From WVZH01 sp034430425 (GTDB lineage Bacteria > Chloroflexota > Anaerolineae > Anaerolineales > E44-bin32): a stretch of 64,000 bases of DNA. The translations under genes were made by a program, and so were the position numbers. How positions within the stretch are numbered: position 1 is the stretch's first letter; each line of letters starts with the position of its first letter. The notes beneath the pieces are model-generated. The model worked only from the letters and a program-made list of their open reading frames with translations, had not been told where the DNA came from and made no database searches. Positions 43,617-52,795 of this stretch are shown in pieces. The DNA lies in NCBI GenBank assembly GCA_034430425.1, contig DAOUEK010000077.1:1-64000 (forward strand), written 5' to 3'.

Positions 43617-44738
43617 TCAGCTTGCGTCCAACAACGCCTGCACGATACGCTCCGCAGCATGTCCGTCACCGAATGGATTAACCGCGCGAGCCATTCTTGT
43701 ATAAGCATCCCGATTATCTAACAATCTTTGGGTTTCCGAGACGATGCGGTCCGTGTCAACGCCCACCAGACACGCTGTGCCGGATGCAATCGCTTCCGGC
43801 CTTTCGGTGACCTCTCGCATCACCAACACAGGAGTCCCCAGCGCAGGGGCTTCCTCCTGCAGCCCTCCCGAATCGGTCAGGACCAGATAAGCATGTTTGA
43901 TTGCCTGCACCATAGGCAGATATTCCAACGGATCGATGAGCGAAATATTGGGAACATCGCCGAGGATTTCATTTGCCGGTTCGCGAACGTTTGGATTGAG
44001 ATGGACCGGGTAGAGCAAATGTACGTCATCTGCATTCTCTTCGGCGATGCGACGCATCGCCGTAAACATCTGGACCAACGGCTGCCCGAAATTTTCACGT
44101 CGGTGTGCGGTGACGAGGATCACACGGCGGTCCCAGGGAATTTGCCTCAACGGACCGCTGTCGAAATCGTACTCACGAGCAGCGACGCTTTGTAATGCAT
44201 CGATCACGGGATTGCCCGTGATTACGATCCGCTCAGAAGGCACACCTTCCTGAAGCAGATTGGTGCGGGAGGTCTCCGTGGGCGCGAAGTGCAAATCCGT
44301 GACTGTGCTAACCACACGGCGGTTAATCTCCTCGGGAAACGGCTGCCACTTATCTCCCGTACGCAATCCCGCCTCGACATGACCCACACTGGCCCGATAA
44401 TAATAAGCCAGCAGGGAGGCCGCCATAACGGTTGTGGTATCCCCCTGCAGTATCACCCAATCAGGAGCCACTTCCTGCATCACCGACTCTAATCCCGTAA
44501 ATATCGCCGCGGTCAGCGCGCTGAGCGACTGATCCGGGCGCATTAGATCGAGGTCGTAATCCGGCGCAATCTCGAAAAGGTCAAGCACCTGATCGAGCAT
44601 TTCACGATGTTGTGCGGTAACACACACCTTAGAATCGATCGCCGCCTCTTCACGCATGCAGGCGATGACCGGTGCCATTTTGACTGCTTCCGGTCGTGTA
44701 CCAAAGATCGAAAGAACGCTCAGCTGCGATTTACCCAT
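43617..44738 (-). CDS. wecB: UDP-N-acetylglucosamine 2-epimerase (non-hydrolysing)
   Basis: Converts UDP-GlcNAc to UDP-ManNAc. The 373 residues match WecB/MnaA. Signature blocks are SIFGTRPEAVKMAPVI, the LQGDTTTVMAASLLAYY stretch, VGHVEAGLRTGDKWQPFPEEINRR and SGGLQEEAPALGTPVLVMREVTERPE. ATG 44738 with GGAG five bases upstream is preferred to a start at 44756. It overlaps the wecC stop by eight bases, so the pair is translated together. Confidence 0.96.
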   Translation of the reverse strand: MGKSQLSVLSIFGTRPEAVKMAPVIACMREEAAIDSKVCVTAQHREMLDQVLDLFEIAPDYDLDLMRPDQSLSALTAAIFTGLESVMQEVAPDWVILQGDTTTVMAASLLAYYYRASVGHVEAGLRTGDKWQPFPEEINRRVVSTVTDLHFAPTETSRTNLLQEGVPSERIVITGNPVIDALQSVAAREYDFDSGPLRQIPWDRRVILVTAHRRENFGQPLVQMFTAMRRIAEENADDVHLLYPVHLNPNVREPANEILGDVPNISLIDPLEYLPMVQAIKHAYLVLTDSGGLQEEAPALGTPVLVMREVTERPEAIASGTACLVGVDTDRIVSETQRLLDNRDAYTRMARAVNPFGDGHAAERIVQALLDAS

Positions 44739-46014
44739 CCCGAGCTCCAACACCAATCACACGCAGTTTAACTCCGGCCTGTTCCCACGCAGCACGATCC
44801 CAGATGCCTCGGGTATCGACGGCCAACTTGCCTGCCATCAATTCGGCGACAGCTGTTGGGTTTAAGCTGCGGAACATCTCATGGTCAACGAGCAAGACGA
44901 CTATATCGGCGCCTTGCAATGCCGCATCGAGAGATTGGGATGATTCAGCGCCAGCTACTGCAGCGCCTAATAAATAGGGCTCGTAGGTCACAACTTCCGC
45001 ACCCGCATCCACCAACAAACGCACGACTTCGATCGCCGGACTCTCGCGCAGGTCATCGACATCCGGCTTGTACGCCAACCCCAACGCCGCGATCCGTTTG
45101 CCCCTCAAGCTGCCAGCGGCCGAGTCGATGATGCCGAGGACGTAGGCGGGCTGCGAGTCGTTAACCAGACGGGCCTGGCGGATCAACTGCGATTGGTCCG
45201 GTGCCGCTTCGACCAGAAACCAGGGGTCCACGCTTATGCAGTGCCCACCCACGCCGGGACCTGGTTTGAGAATCGATATGCGCGGATGCAGGTTGGCAAA
45301 GCGGATTGCTTCCCAGATATCGACGCCAAATTCTTCCGCCTGACGGGCAAACTCGTTGGCGATGGCAATGTTCACATCACGGAATGTGTTTTCCATCAAC
45401 TTGACCATCTCGGCGGTGGTTGCATCCGTGAGGGCAATCTCGCCGCGTACGAAAACACGATAGAGATCACGGCAGGCCTCCGCAGAAGCCCGATCGATGC
45501 CGCCCATTACCCGCGCATTCTCGATCAATTCAGAGAGGATCTTGCCTGGCAAGACCCGTTCCGCAGAATACGCCAGATGGAAATCCACGCCTGCAGTCAA
45601 GCCGGAGTGCTCGAGAATCGGTTTGACCACATCCAGAGTCGTACGCGGCGGCGATGTGGATTCCAACACAACCAGATTTCCCTTTTTTAGACAGGGAACG
45701 ATCGATTCGCCAGCTGCGACGACGTAACTCAGGTCTGCAGTTTTATCCTCCTGGATGGGTGTGGGAACGGCGATGATGAACGCATCGGCTTCTTCCGGCG
45801 CTTCACTCACACGCAGATTCCCCGAGCGGAATGCTGCCTGTACCAGAGTGCGCAGTCCCGGTTCGTGGATGTGCACCTCGCCATTGTGCAGCACTTCCAC
45901 CACACGCTTGTTGACATCCACACCGACAACGCGCACGCCATGCGTGGCAAATGTACTCGCCGTAGGCAATCCGATGTAACCCAATCCGAGAACGCATATG
46001 GTTTCAAAATCCAC
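44731..46014 (-). CDS. wecC: UDP-N-acetyl-D-mannosamine dehydrogenase
   Basis: Oxidises UDP-ManNAc to UDP-ManNAcA using NAD. It has 427 residues from a GTG at 46014, which has GGAGG seven bases upstream; a frame to 46092 lacks such a site. The N-terminal Rossmann loop LGLGYIGLPTA, VPTPI, the Lys/Asn in KLMENTFRDVNIAIANEFA, and the catalytic Cys in GPGVGGHCISVDPWFLVE are all intact. First gene of the polysaccharide locus. UDP-ManNAcA is a common capsule and enterobacterial-type glycan building block. Confidence 0.95.
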   Translation of the reverse strand: MDFETICVLGLGYIGLPTASTFATHGVRVVGVDVNKRVVEVLHNGEVHIHEPGLRTLVQAAFRSGNLRVSEAPEEADAFIIAVPTPIQEDKTADLSYVVAAGESIVPCLKKGNLVVLESTSPPRTTLDVVKPILEHSGLTAGVDFHLAYSAERVLPGKILSELIENARVMGGIDRASAEACRDLYRVFVRGEIALTDATTAEMVKLMENTFRDVNIAIANEFARQAEEFGVDIWEAIRFANLHPRISILKPGPGVGGHCISVDPWFLVEAAPDQSQLIRQARLVNDSQPAYVLGIIDSAAGSLRGKRIAALGLAYKPDVDDLRESPAIEVVRLLVDAGAEVVTYEPYLLGAAVAGAESSQSLDAALQGADIVVLLVDHEMFRSLNPTAVAELMAGKLAVDTRGIWDRAAWEQAGVKLRVIGVGARDG

Positions 46015-46260
46015 CTGTCCGCCTCCATGAACGCCCTTTATTATCCCATAAACGATGCACTGGGGCTGAAGCAGTGCTTGAAAATCGATCAATCGAAAGA
46101 ATTGAAATCATATAATACATACTACGAACTCGTCTTCATGCAAAGAAGAAAACCATCCCGGGAAAAAAAGAGCTATGATTAAGCTAATAAGGTAGAATCT
46201 CCAACAACGTACGCAGCTCTTTATGGGGGAACCATACATCTCTTATCTGTGAGGAAGAAT

Positions 46261-47772
46261 ATGACTGACGCAATGGACAAGTTGAAGAATCTCTTGGGTG
46301 AAGTCGCGGACCTCGGTTCGGCGATCGCCGTCCTTCACTGGGATCAGCAGACATACATGCCATCCGGCGGGGCGGCTGAGCGCGCCATGCAGATTGCCAC
46401 GCTCAGCCGTATGGCCCATGAACTGGCCACCAGCGAGGAGATGGGCACTGCCATCGAAGCTGTAAAAGCTGAAGTCGGTGACCTGGACGCTCCTTCCAAC
46501 GAAGCCCGCCTGATCCGCAAGACGGATCGAGATTACACCAAAGAGAAAAAAGTGCCCTCAACGTGGGTGACGGAATTCCGACGAACCACGGCCCTGGCCC
46601 ACAGGACATGGGCCAAAGCCCGCCAGGAATCAGATTTCTCGCAGTTCCAATCGATCCTGGAAAAGATCATCGACCTGCGCCGACAATATGCCGAGTTCTT
46701 TACCCCTTTCGACCACCCCTACGACCCCCTGCTCGACGATTACGAACCCGGGATGAAAACCGCAGAAGTGAAATCGGTCTTCGAAAACCTGCGTCCACAA
46801 CAAGTGGAACTGGTTCACGCCATCAGCGAAGTGAGTGATCGCGTTGATGATGCCCCAATTCATCTAACCTATGACGAGAAACGTCAATGGGACTTCGGCG
46901 TGGAAGTCATTAAAGCGTTTGGATTCGATTTTGATCGCGGCAGGCAGGACAAGACCATTCATCCCTTCACGACAGACTTCGGAATCGGGGATGTGCGCAT
47001 CACCACACGCTTCGATCCGCAGTATTTCAACACGGGCGTTTTCAGCACGCTGCATGAAGCCGGTCATGCCATGTACGAACAAGGTGTGGATCCGAAATTT
47101 TCGCGCACACCGCTTGCCGGGGGCACTTCGCTGGGGATTCACGAATCCCAATCTCGCATGTGGGAAAACCTCGTCGGACGCAGTAAACCTTTCTGGGTTG
47201 CCTTCTACCCCAGGCTGAAGGAGTATTTCCCCGCCCAATTAAGCAACGTCGATGTAGAGGCATTTTATAAGGCTGTCAATAAAGTCGAACCATCTCTCAT
47301 TCGTGTCGAAGCCGACGAAGCCACCTACAACCTGCATGTCATGCTGCGTTTCGAGATCGAAACGGCGCTCCTTGAAGGAAAGATCGAGGCCGCCGATCTG
47401 CCTGATGTGTGGAACACGAAAATGCAGGAGTATTTGGGTATCACGCCACCGGATGATGCCCAGGGCGTGCTGCAGGACGTTCATTGGTCAGAAGGCTTGC
47501 TGGGCTACTTCCCGACCTATGCCCTTGGCAATCTGGTCGCCTCCCAACTCTGGGAAAAAATCGAAGAAGACATTCCCGACCTTTCACATCAAATTGAAAA
47601 TGCACAATTCGATTCCTTACTGGGATGGCTGCGCGAAAACGTACACCAGTACGGCGCCAAGTTTGACCCGATGGAGTTGCTGCAACGAATTACCGGCTCC
47701 GGGCTTTCTGCAGAACCCTATCTGCGTTATCTCCGTTCGAAGTTCGGGGAAATCTACGGCCTCGACGGATAG
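46261..47772 (+). CDS. carboxypeptidase Taq (peptidase family M32)
   Basis: A metal-dependent carboxypeptidase of 503 residues, close to the family length. The zinc motif is HEAGH with His265, Glu266 and His269, in TLHEAGHAMYEQG. The third ligand block HESQSRMWENLVG follows as expected. It is soluble and probably acts in peptide recycling. ATG 46261 is chosen because GAGGAAG lies just upstream; the in-frame GTG at 46249 is inside that ribosome site. Single-gene unit with a terminator after it. Confidence 0.95.
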   Translation: MTDAMDKLKNLLGEVADLGSAIAVLHWDQQTYMPSGGAAERAMQIATLSRMAHELATSEEMGTAIEAVKAEVGDLDAPSNEARLIRKTDRDYTKEKKVPSTWVTEFRRTTALAHRTWAKARQESDFSQFQSILEKIIDLRRQYAEFFTPFDHPYDPLLDDYEPGMKTAEVKSVFENLRPQQVELVHAISEVSDRVDDAPIHLTYDEKRQWDFGVEVIKAFGFDFDRGRQDKTIHPFTTDFGIGDVRITTRFDPQYFNTGVFSTLHEAGHAMYEQGVDPKFSRTPLAGGTSLGIHESQSRMWENLVGRSKPFWVAFYPRLKEYFPAQLSNVDVEAFYKAVNKVEPSLIRVEADEATYNLHVMLRFEIETALLEGKIEAADLPDVWNTKMQEYLGITPPDDAQGVLQDVHWSEGLLGYFPTYALGNLVASQLWEKIEEDIPDLSHQIENAQFDSLLGWLRENVHQYGAKFDPMELLQRITGSGLSAEPYLRYLRSKFGEIYGLDG

Positions 47773-47795
47773 TCCGGGATAGACCATAACCCAAC

Positions 47796-47856
47796 AAAAG
47801 AGATCCAGCCAGGAGGAACCCGACAGGTTGATCCGGATGGGTCTCTTTCTATTCTT
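47796..47856 (+). terminator. probable terminator after the M32 gene
   Basis: AAAGAGATCC pairs with GGGTCTCTTT (one G-U type pair) around a ~35-base loop, followed by CTATTCTTTT. The long loop lowers confidence. Confidence 0.5.
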
Positions 47857-47932
47857 TTCCGATGTCTGCTGCTGCGACGACTTCAAACCATGCACCATCG
47901 CCGCTGCGGAATCAGCTTGAAAGAACGTTCAA

Positions 47933-47941
47933 TGCTAGAAT
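47933..47941 (+). promoter_or_regulatory. extended -10, TGC-TAGAAT
   Basis: Lies 46 bases before the GTG at 47988, with AGAGGAAG between. TTGAAA at 47917-47922 is too close (13 bases) to be a normal -35. Confidence 0.4.
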
Positions 47942-47987
47942 AGACCGGCTTGTTCCCGGAGAAAAGGGAGTGGCCAGAGGAAGCTAA

Positions 47988-48917
47988 GTGAAACGCGTCT
48001 GCCTTCTTACAATCATGCTTGCGGGATTCGTATCGCTCTCCATGGGTGCCTGTGGTGCATTTACCACAGCACAGACTGAGATCGCCCATCCAGTCATGAC
48101 TACCGCCGAGCCAACTCAACTTCTCACGGAAACGCCGCTTCACCAGCCTGCCGACATGCCGGAACCGTTCACCGAAATCACCTCTGCCATCGTCATTGAG
48201 TCGGTGGAAGACCTGCAGACACCGACACCCCTGCCAGCGCTGGTTAACATGCCGTTGGAACAAATCGCCATCTACGATCCTGGGCCGGGATCACAGGTCA
48301 CCAGTGGATTTCGTGTAAACGGATGGGGCGGACCCAGCTTCGAAGATCGTGTACTCATTCGCTTGCTTGGTGAAGACGGCACGGTCCTTTCGAAAGGCTG
48401 GCGTTACCTAAGTGTCTTCTCCGGCAATCCGGGCCGCTTCAACGCGACGATCAATTTCAATATCGAGCATGTTGCAGAAGAAGCCCGCCTGGAAATCAGC
48501 ATGCAAAGCTGGCGAGACCGACAGACAACGCACATTTCAACTGTGAATCTGACCTTGCTTTCAACGGGCTCAGCTCGGATTCATCCTGCCAGGCGAGGCG
48601 CGGAAAAACTGGCCCTCCTCAGCCCGCGTGAAGGAGAGGTTGTCAGCGGAGGCGTCGCACTCGTTGAGGGCGCCGGTTGGGTCGATTCCGATACACCATT
48701 AAATGTCGAAATCATCAACAATCAAGGAGAATCATTGGGCTCGGCCCAGGTCGAACTCGATTCGCCGGCTGTTGGACAACTCGGTACTTTCTCGGTCCAA
48801 GTCCCCTACCAAATCCCTTTTCAGCAATGGGTGCACATCACCGTTTATGAACCCAGTACAGGAAACATTCCGGGCATCATCCACCTTACTTCTGTCGAGG
48901 TGTGGATCATCCAATAA
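47988..48917 (+). CDS. lipoprotein with two Gmad2-like immunoglobulin-type domains
   Basis: 309 residues. A short signal with lipobox LSMGAC (cysteine at about residue 22) predicts a lipid anchor. A TP-containing spacer is followed by two beta-sandwich domains at about 90-190 and 205-309. The first has IYDPGPGSQVTSGFRVNGWGGPSFEDR, the second LLSPREGEVVSGGVALVEGAGW; the pattern fits PF10648 (Gmad2, 'Ig-like domain of bacterial spore germination'), which is widespread in non-sporulating Chloroflexota. It probably binds cell wall or partner proteins. GTG start with AGAGGAAG upstream. Confidence 0.82.
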   Translation: MKRVCLLTIMLAGFVSLSMGACGAFTTAQTEIAHPVMTTAEPTQLLTETPLHQPADMPEPFTEITSAIVIESVEDLQTPTPLPALVNMPLEQIAIYDPGPGSQVTSGFRVNGWGGPSFEDRVLIRLLGEDGTVLSKGWRYLSVFSGNPGRFNATINFNIEHVAEEARLEISMQSWRDRQTTHISTVNLTLLSTGSARIHPARRGAEKLALLSPREGEVVSGGVALVEGAGWVDSDTPLNVEIINNQGESLGSAQVELDSPAVGQLGTFSVQVPYQIPFQQWVHITVYEPSTGNIPGIIHLTSVEVWIIQ

Positions 48918-48987
48918 CCAGGGCTGTCGTTGATAAGCGAATGCACGCCCACACGCGAATTCGTTCAACCCGAAATGGGGAGGGCCT

Positions 48988-49704
48988 ATGATCGTATTTC
49001 AATACCATACAGAGATCATCGAACGCTATCCGAATATCGTTGGCGGCGTGATCCATGTTGAGAATATCGAAAATGGGGCATCATCTCCCGAGCTACGATC
49101 CCGGTACGAAGAAGAACAGAAACGCACACTCGAGCGCATCGGTGAGACCCCGTTGAGTGAAATTGAGTCCATCGCTGCCTGGCGCAAGGTCTTTAGCGAT
49201 TTCGGTGTCAAACCCACGCAATACCGCAACGCCGCGGAGTCACTGCTGCGTCGTTTAACGAAGCACGGCGATATCCCATCCATCAACACCTTTGTCGACC
49301 TGGCCAATCTGGTCAGCATTCGCTACGCGCTGCCCATTGCTGTTTTCGACACCCGCCGGCTCACGCTTCCCATCACAGTTCACTTTGCCGAAGGAAACGA
49401 GAAATTTCTCCCCTTGGGAGTTCCCGAACCTGAAAACCCCCAAACCGGGGAGGTGGTCTTTTCAGATCAGGAGAAACGAGTGGTCGCCCGACGCTGGTGC
49501 TGGCGCCAGAGCGACGACAGCGCCGCGCGCCAGGGAGCATCGCGGGTGTTAATTACTGTTGAGGGCCACCATTCATCGGCTGAAGCCGAGATCAAGACTG
49601 CGCTGCAGGACCTGGAATCCCTCCTGCACGAGTTTTGCGACGGCATACTCACGACGAGCATCCTTTCATCCACACAACCAGGCATGCAATTATCCTCGAC
49701 GTGA
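48988..49704 (+). CDS. free-standing B3/B4 tRNA-binding-domain protein
   Basis: 238 residues made almost wholly of the B3/B4 domain otherwise found in the beta subunit of phenylalanyl-tRNA synthetase, where it hosts editing of mischarged tRNA. Typical blocks are SIAAWRKVFSDFGVKPTQYRNAAESLLRRL and SINTFVDLANLVSIRYALPIAVFD. Stand-alone copies are thought to hydrolyse misacylated tRNA or D-aminoacyl esters, but this is not established for this branch. GGGGAGG precedes the ATG. A terminator follows at 49761. Confidence 0.85.
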   Translation: MIVFQYHTEIIERYPNIVGGVIHVENIENGASSPELRSRYEEEQKRTLERIGETPLSEIESIAAWRKVFSDFGVKPTQYRNAAESLLRRLTKHGDIPSINTFVDLANLVSIRYALPIAVFDTRRLTLPITVHFAEGNEKFLPLGVPEPENPQTGEVVFSDQEKRVVARRWCWRQSDDSAARQGASRVLITVEGHHSSAEAEIKTALQDLESLLHEFCDGILTTSILSSTQPGMQLSST

Positions 49705-49760
49705 GGAAAATTGACGAACAACAAGCCGAAATACAATGGTGGTGGAATCGCACCCGCTAC

Positions 49761-49790
49761 CCCGACGATCGCCGGTCGTCGGGATTTTCG
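49761..49790 (+). terminator. rho-independent-like terminator
   Basis: CCCGACGA / TCGTCGGG with a seven-base loop, then ATTTTCG. The T run is short. It sits directly upstream of the extended -10 site of the VanW gene. Confidence 0.6.
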
Positions 49791-49792
49791 AA

Positions 49793-49801
49793 TGATATAA
49801 T
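49793..49801 (+). promoter_or_regulatory. extended -10, TGA-TATAAT
   Basis: A consensus TATAAT with TG one base upstream, 25 bases before the ATG at 49827. No -35 is recognisable; the preceding terminator occupies that space. Confidence 0.55.
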
Positions 49802-49826
49802 TGCTGATTGAGTACAAGTTGCGCCC

Positions 49827-51680
49827 ATGGAATCACTACGAACGCTGGCGAATTCCCAATCGAAACAACGCATCTGGATCACGCGCGCCGCGCAAGTGGC
49901 GTTCATGGCCTGTGTGGCGTTATTCATCAGCAGTTTTACTTTCCTGTTTGCCGTTCGCCTCTTCTACATCGGCCGGGCACTTCCGGGTGTCCATGCTGCA
50001 GGCGTCAACCTGAGCGGTATGAATCAATCCCAGATCGAAGCGGCGCTCAAAGAGACATTGACCTATCCCCAAAGCGGTATGATCGTCCTGCGTGACGGAG
50101 ATAATATCTGGAGCGCCAATCCAATCGAACTTGGGGTTGTGATCGATTTCCCCGCCATGGCACGTCGGGCGTTGGAAGTTGGACGCCAGGGATCGCTGGC
50201 CGACCAATTTCAAGAACAGATCGAGGCCTGGCGGCAGAGTCGAAAAATCCCCGCGATTATTCTGTTCGATCATGTGGTTGGGGAATACTATTTGAACGGC
50301 ATTTCCCAGGAGATCGAACTCCCCACCATCGAAGCCAGCCTGTCTGTACAGGGTTTGGATGTCACCGCCAGTCCCGGCCAGATCGGTCGGCAGGTCGACA
50401 TCGAAGCCACACTTGAGGCGCTTTCTGTGCCGATCAGCAATTTCCACGATGCCGACCTGGAACTTGTCATCGAGGAGCTGTCTCCTAAAGTGCTCGACGC
50501 CTCGGAACAAGCAGCAGTCGCCAAAGCACTGCTCAGCGAAGCATTACATTTGACGGCGGAGGGCGCCGATCCATTGACTTTTGCGCCGCAAGAACTGGCT
50601 GATATGCTCCGCTTCGAGATCGTCGAAAACGAAGACTCCGCCGCTTACGCGCTCATGCTCGACGGAGGCAAAATAACAGCCGTTCTCGACCCGCTGATCC
50701 TCGAACTCGATCGCGACCCGCAAAACGCACGCTTCATCTTCAACGACGACACCGGTGAACTCGATTTGATCGCTCCGGCCATCATCGGTCGTACGCTGGA
50801 TGTCAATGAAACGCTATCCTCCATCCACAACGACATCAATCTTGGGAAACATGAAACACCGCTTGTTTTTGTATATGAAGATCCACAAATCGGAGACGAT
50901 GCGACGGCGGAAGAGCTGGGCATCAGCGGGCCAGTGAGTGTCGTTTCGACATACTTCTCCGGCTCAAGCAGTTCGAGAATACAAAACATCAAAACCGCGT
51001 CGAGTGCCTTTCATGGCCTCCTGATCGCGCCAGGGGAAACCCTCTCGATGTCCGAAGTGCTTGGGGATATCAGCCTGGACAGCGGTTACGCGGAAGCGCT
51101 GATTATTTACGGCGACCGGACGATAAAAGGCGTCGGCGGCGGTGTGTGCCAGGTCAGCACGACCCTGTTCCGCGCCGTATTCTTCGGCGGCTATCCCATC
51201 GTCGAGCGCCATCCCCACGCTTATCGTGTGGGTTATTATGAAAGTGGATCGGGATCTCCAGGGCCCGGCCTTGACGCCACTGTCTTCGTACCGGTTGTCG
51301 ACTTTAAATTCACCAACGATTCGGAGAACTGGCTCCTGCTCGAAACCTATGTCTACAACAACGAGAAAAAGCTGGAATGGAAATTCTACTCGACGTCGGA
51401 CGGCCGCGAGGTTAATTATTACAGTGATATAACTGACGAAATCGAAGCCCCGAAGGATCTCTACAAGTTGAACGAAGATCTCGACAAAGGGAAGATCGAG
51501 CAGATCGATTGGAGCGCCGATGGGATGACGGTGACGGTATATCGAACGGTTACCAGAGCTGGGGAAGTGCTCTACCAGGACACCATCCGCACACGCTATT
51601 TGCCCTGGCAGGCCATCTACGAATATGGCCCCGGCACCAAACTCCCGGATGACGTCATCGTCGAAGACGAAGATGATTGA
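49827..51680 (+). CDS. VanW-family protein with tandem peptidoglycan-binding-like repeats
   Basis: 617 residues. One membrane helix (about 24-46) anchors it; the rest is extracellular. Two PF12229-type domains lie at about 70-180 and 200-330 (for example LSVQGLDVTASPGQIGRQVD, SPNPIELGVVIDF-like text). The VanW domain follows at about 360-520, with KGVGGGVCQVSTTLFRAVFFGG at about 431-452. VanW is named from vancomycin-resistance clusters but its reaction is unknown; most homologues have no link to resistance. A C-terminal region of about 80 residues resembles a G5-like strand pattern (RTVTRAGEVLYQDTIRTRYLPW). Confidence 0.88.
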   Translation: MESLRTLANSQSKQRIWITRAAQVAFMACVALFISSFTFLFAVRLFYIGRALPGVHAAGVNLSGMNQSQIEAALKETLTYPQSGMIVLRDGDNIWSANPIELGVVIDFPAMARRALEVGRQGSLADQFQEQIEAWRQSRKIPAIILFDHVVGEYYLNGISQEIELPTIEASLSVQGLDVTASPGQIGRQVDIEATLEALSVPISNFHDADLELVIEELSPKVLDASEQAAVAKALLSEALHLTAEGADPLTFAPQELADMLRFEIVENEDSAAYALMLDGGKITAVLDPLILELDRDPQNARFIFNDDTGELDLIAPAIIGRTLDVNETLSSIHNDINLGKHETPLVFVYEDPQIGDDATAEELGISGPVSVVSTYFSGSSSSRIQNIKTASSAFHGLLIAPGETLSMSEVLGDISLDSGYAEALIIYGDRTIKGVGGGVCQVSTTLFRAVFFGGYPIVERHPHAYRVGYYESGSGSPGPGLDATVFVPVVDFKFTNDSENWLLLETYVYNNEKKLEWKFYSTSDGREVNYYSDITDEIEAPKDLYKLNEDLDKGKIEQIDWSADGMTVTVYRTVTRAGEVLYQDTIRTRYLPWQAIYEYGPGTKLPDDVIVEDEDD

Positions 51681-51711
51681 TTCGATTCACTCGTCTTCAG
51701 CGCATGACCAA

Positions 51712-51720
51712 TGGTAAAAT
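51712..51720 (+). promoter_or_regulatory. extended -10, TGG-TAAAAT
   Basis: Lies 21 bases before the Trm112 ATG, with CAGGAGAG between as ribosome site. Confidence 0.4.
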
Positions 51721-51741
51721 CAAGCCGTTCAGGAGAGCGAT

Positions 51742-51966
51742 ATGATCAACCAAGATTTGCTAGAGATTTTACGCTGCCCGGCATGCGTTCGCGAGAAAGA
51801 AGGCAACCTCAAATTGGTAAAAGACGTCTGGCTTGTATGCCAGGAGCCTGGCTGCAACCGCAAGTACCCCATTAAAGACGACATTCCGGTCATGCTTATC
51901 GATGAGGGCGATAAATGGACCGAAACGGCAGTCGAAGATCTCCCCGTACCCCCGCCAGGGGATTAA
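51742..51966 (+). CDS. Trm112 family zinc-binding protein
   Basis: 74 residues with CPAC and CQEPGC, giving the two cysteine pairs of a zinc ribbon. The start LLEILRCPACV and the YPIKDDIPVML end match bacterial YcaR/Trm112-like proteins. In archaea and eukaryotes Trm112 activates several methyltransferases; bacterial partners are mostly unknown. AGGAGA is upstream of the ATG. Confidence 0.88.
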   Translation: MINQDLLEILRCPACVREKEGNLKLVKDVWLVCQEPGCNRKYPIKDDIPVMLIDEGDKWTETAVEDLPVPPPGD

Positions 51967-52029
51967 TGGGGACATTTCAAATCACATCTCATCTCAAGCA
52001 CCAAAGTTTACAATTGATCGATCCCCCAA

Positions 52030-52320
52030 CTGATTGAAATCCTTCAGGATGCCGACCGGCTCCTCACGTGCCTGGCTGCTGACACACTCGTTGCGATCGG
52101 CAACCCGGCCATCACCGCATTGATCGAGGCGATGCGATCATCGAGAGCCGGCGTTCGAATCGAAGCGGCACGTACGCTCGCCAGCATGCACAACGACCTG
52201 GCCATACATTGTCTATTCTCCGCGCTCGATGACCCTTCGCACCGGGTTACCTGATGGGCTGAAGAGGGCTTACGAAACACGGGAGAGGAAATGCTGTTTT
52301 TTAAACTTAGCCGGAGATGA
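52030..52320 (+). pseudogene. broken HEAT-repeat gene
   Basis: From 52030 the frame reads LIEILQDADRLLTCLAADTL, then AIGNPAITALIEAMRSSRAGVRIEAARTLASM, the phased helices of HEAT repeats. It stops at a TGA (52252-52254) in the middle of a repeat, at DPSHRVT-stop. After the stop the same frame continues as WAEEGLRNTGEEML, the expected rest of a HEAT helix, to a TGA near 52320. There is no ATG, GTG or TTG before the first repeat: an in-frame TGA is at 52015-52017, and CTG 52030 is the only near-start. A C-to-T change of CGA is the simplest cause of the internal stop. The far end overlaps the stop of the leftward DUF456 gene. Confidence 0.6.
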
Positions 52321-52795
52321 CCCAGAAAACCCAGGTAGCCACCATACCCAAACCAAGCAGTAGTTTAATCCCAAGCGAAGCGCCACATCCCAACCCGGCT
52401 CCGATCATTGCCTGCGAGGCGCTTTCGACGTCTCTTTTCCGAATGTACTCCACGATGAAAACACCAAGCAGCAATGCGATCACAGCACCAACAGGTCCAG
52501 CTGTAAAAAAAACCACAACAGCCAAGATGGCACCGAGTAAAATCGCGCCCCCCGACGCACCGCCTTTTTTGGCGCCGATGCCGCTGACCCAGAATTCGGC
52601 AGCCAGACCCGCCAATCCCAAGACAGTTATCACGGCAAAAAAGATCAGCCCGTGCTGGCCCCAATCGATGATCAATCCATAACCCAAGGCAGAAGCCCAG
52701 ATGAGAATCAAATCCGGAATGACAGGAAAGACAATCCCGACCAGGCCCATTACCATCAACACGACACATCCTATAATGAGCAAGAATTCAGGCAT
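52307..52795 (-). CDS. DUF456 membrane protein
   Basis: 162 residues with about five membrane helices and the glycine-rich motif AAEFWVSGIGAKKGGASGGAILLGAI characteristic of DUF456. Function unknown. ATG 52795 overlaps the serS stop by eight bases and has a GAGG just upstream, so it is co-translated with serS and probably controlled by the serS T-box. A frame extension to 52870 lies within serS and is rejected. Confidence 0.85.
   Translation of the reverse strand: MPEFLLIIGCVVLMVMGLVGIVFPVIPDLILIWASALGYGLIIDWGQHGLIFFAVITVLGLAGLAAEFWVSGIGAKKGGASGGAILLGAILAVVVFFTAGPVGAVIALLLGVFIVEYIRKRDVESASQAMIGAGLGCGASLGIKLLLGLGMVATWVFWVISG

Noticed and set aside
49827..51680. Vancomycin-resistance gene
   Set aside because: VanW domain alone carries no evidence of resistance; vanHAX-type ligases are absent.
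52030..52320. Selenocysteine or programmed readthrough at the internal TGA
   Set aside because: HEAT proteins are not selenoproteins, no SECIS-like hairpin was seen after the TGA, and the gene lacks a start.
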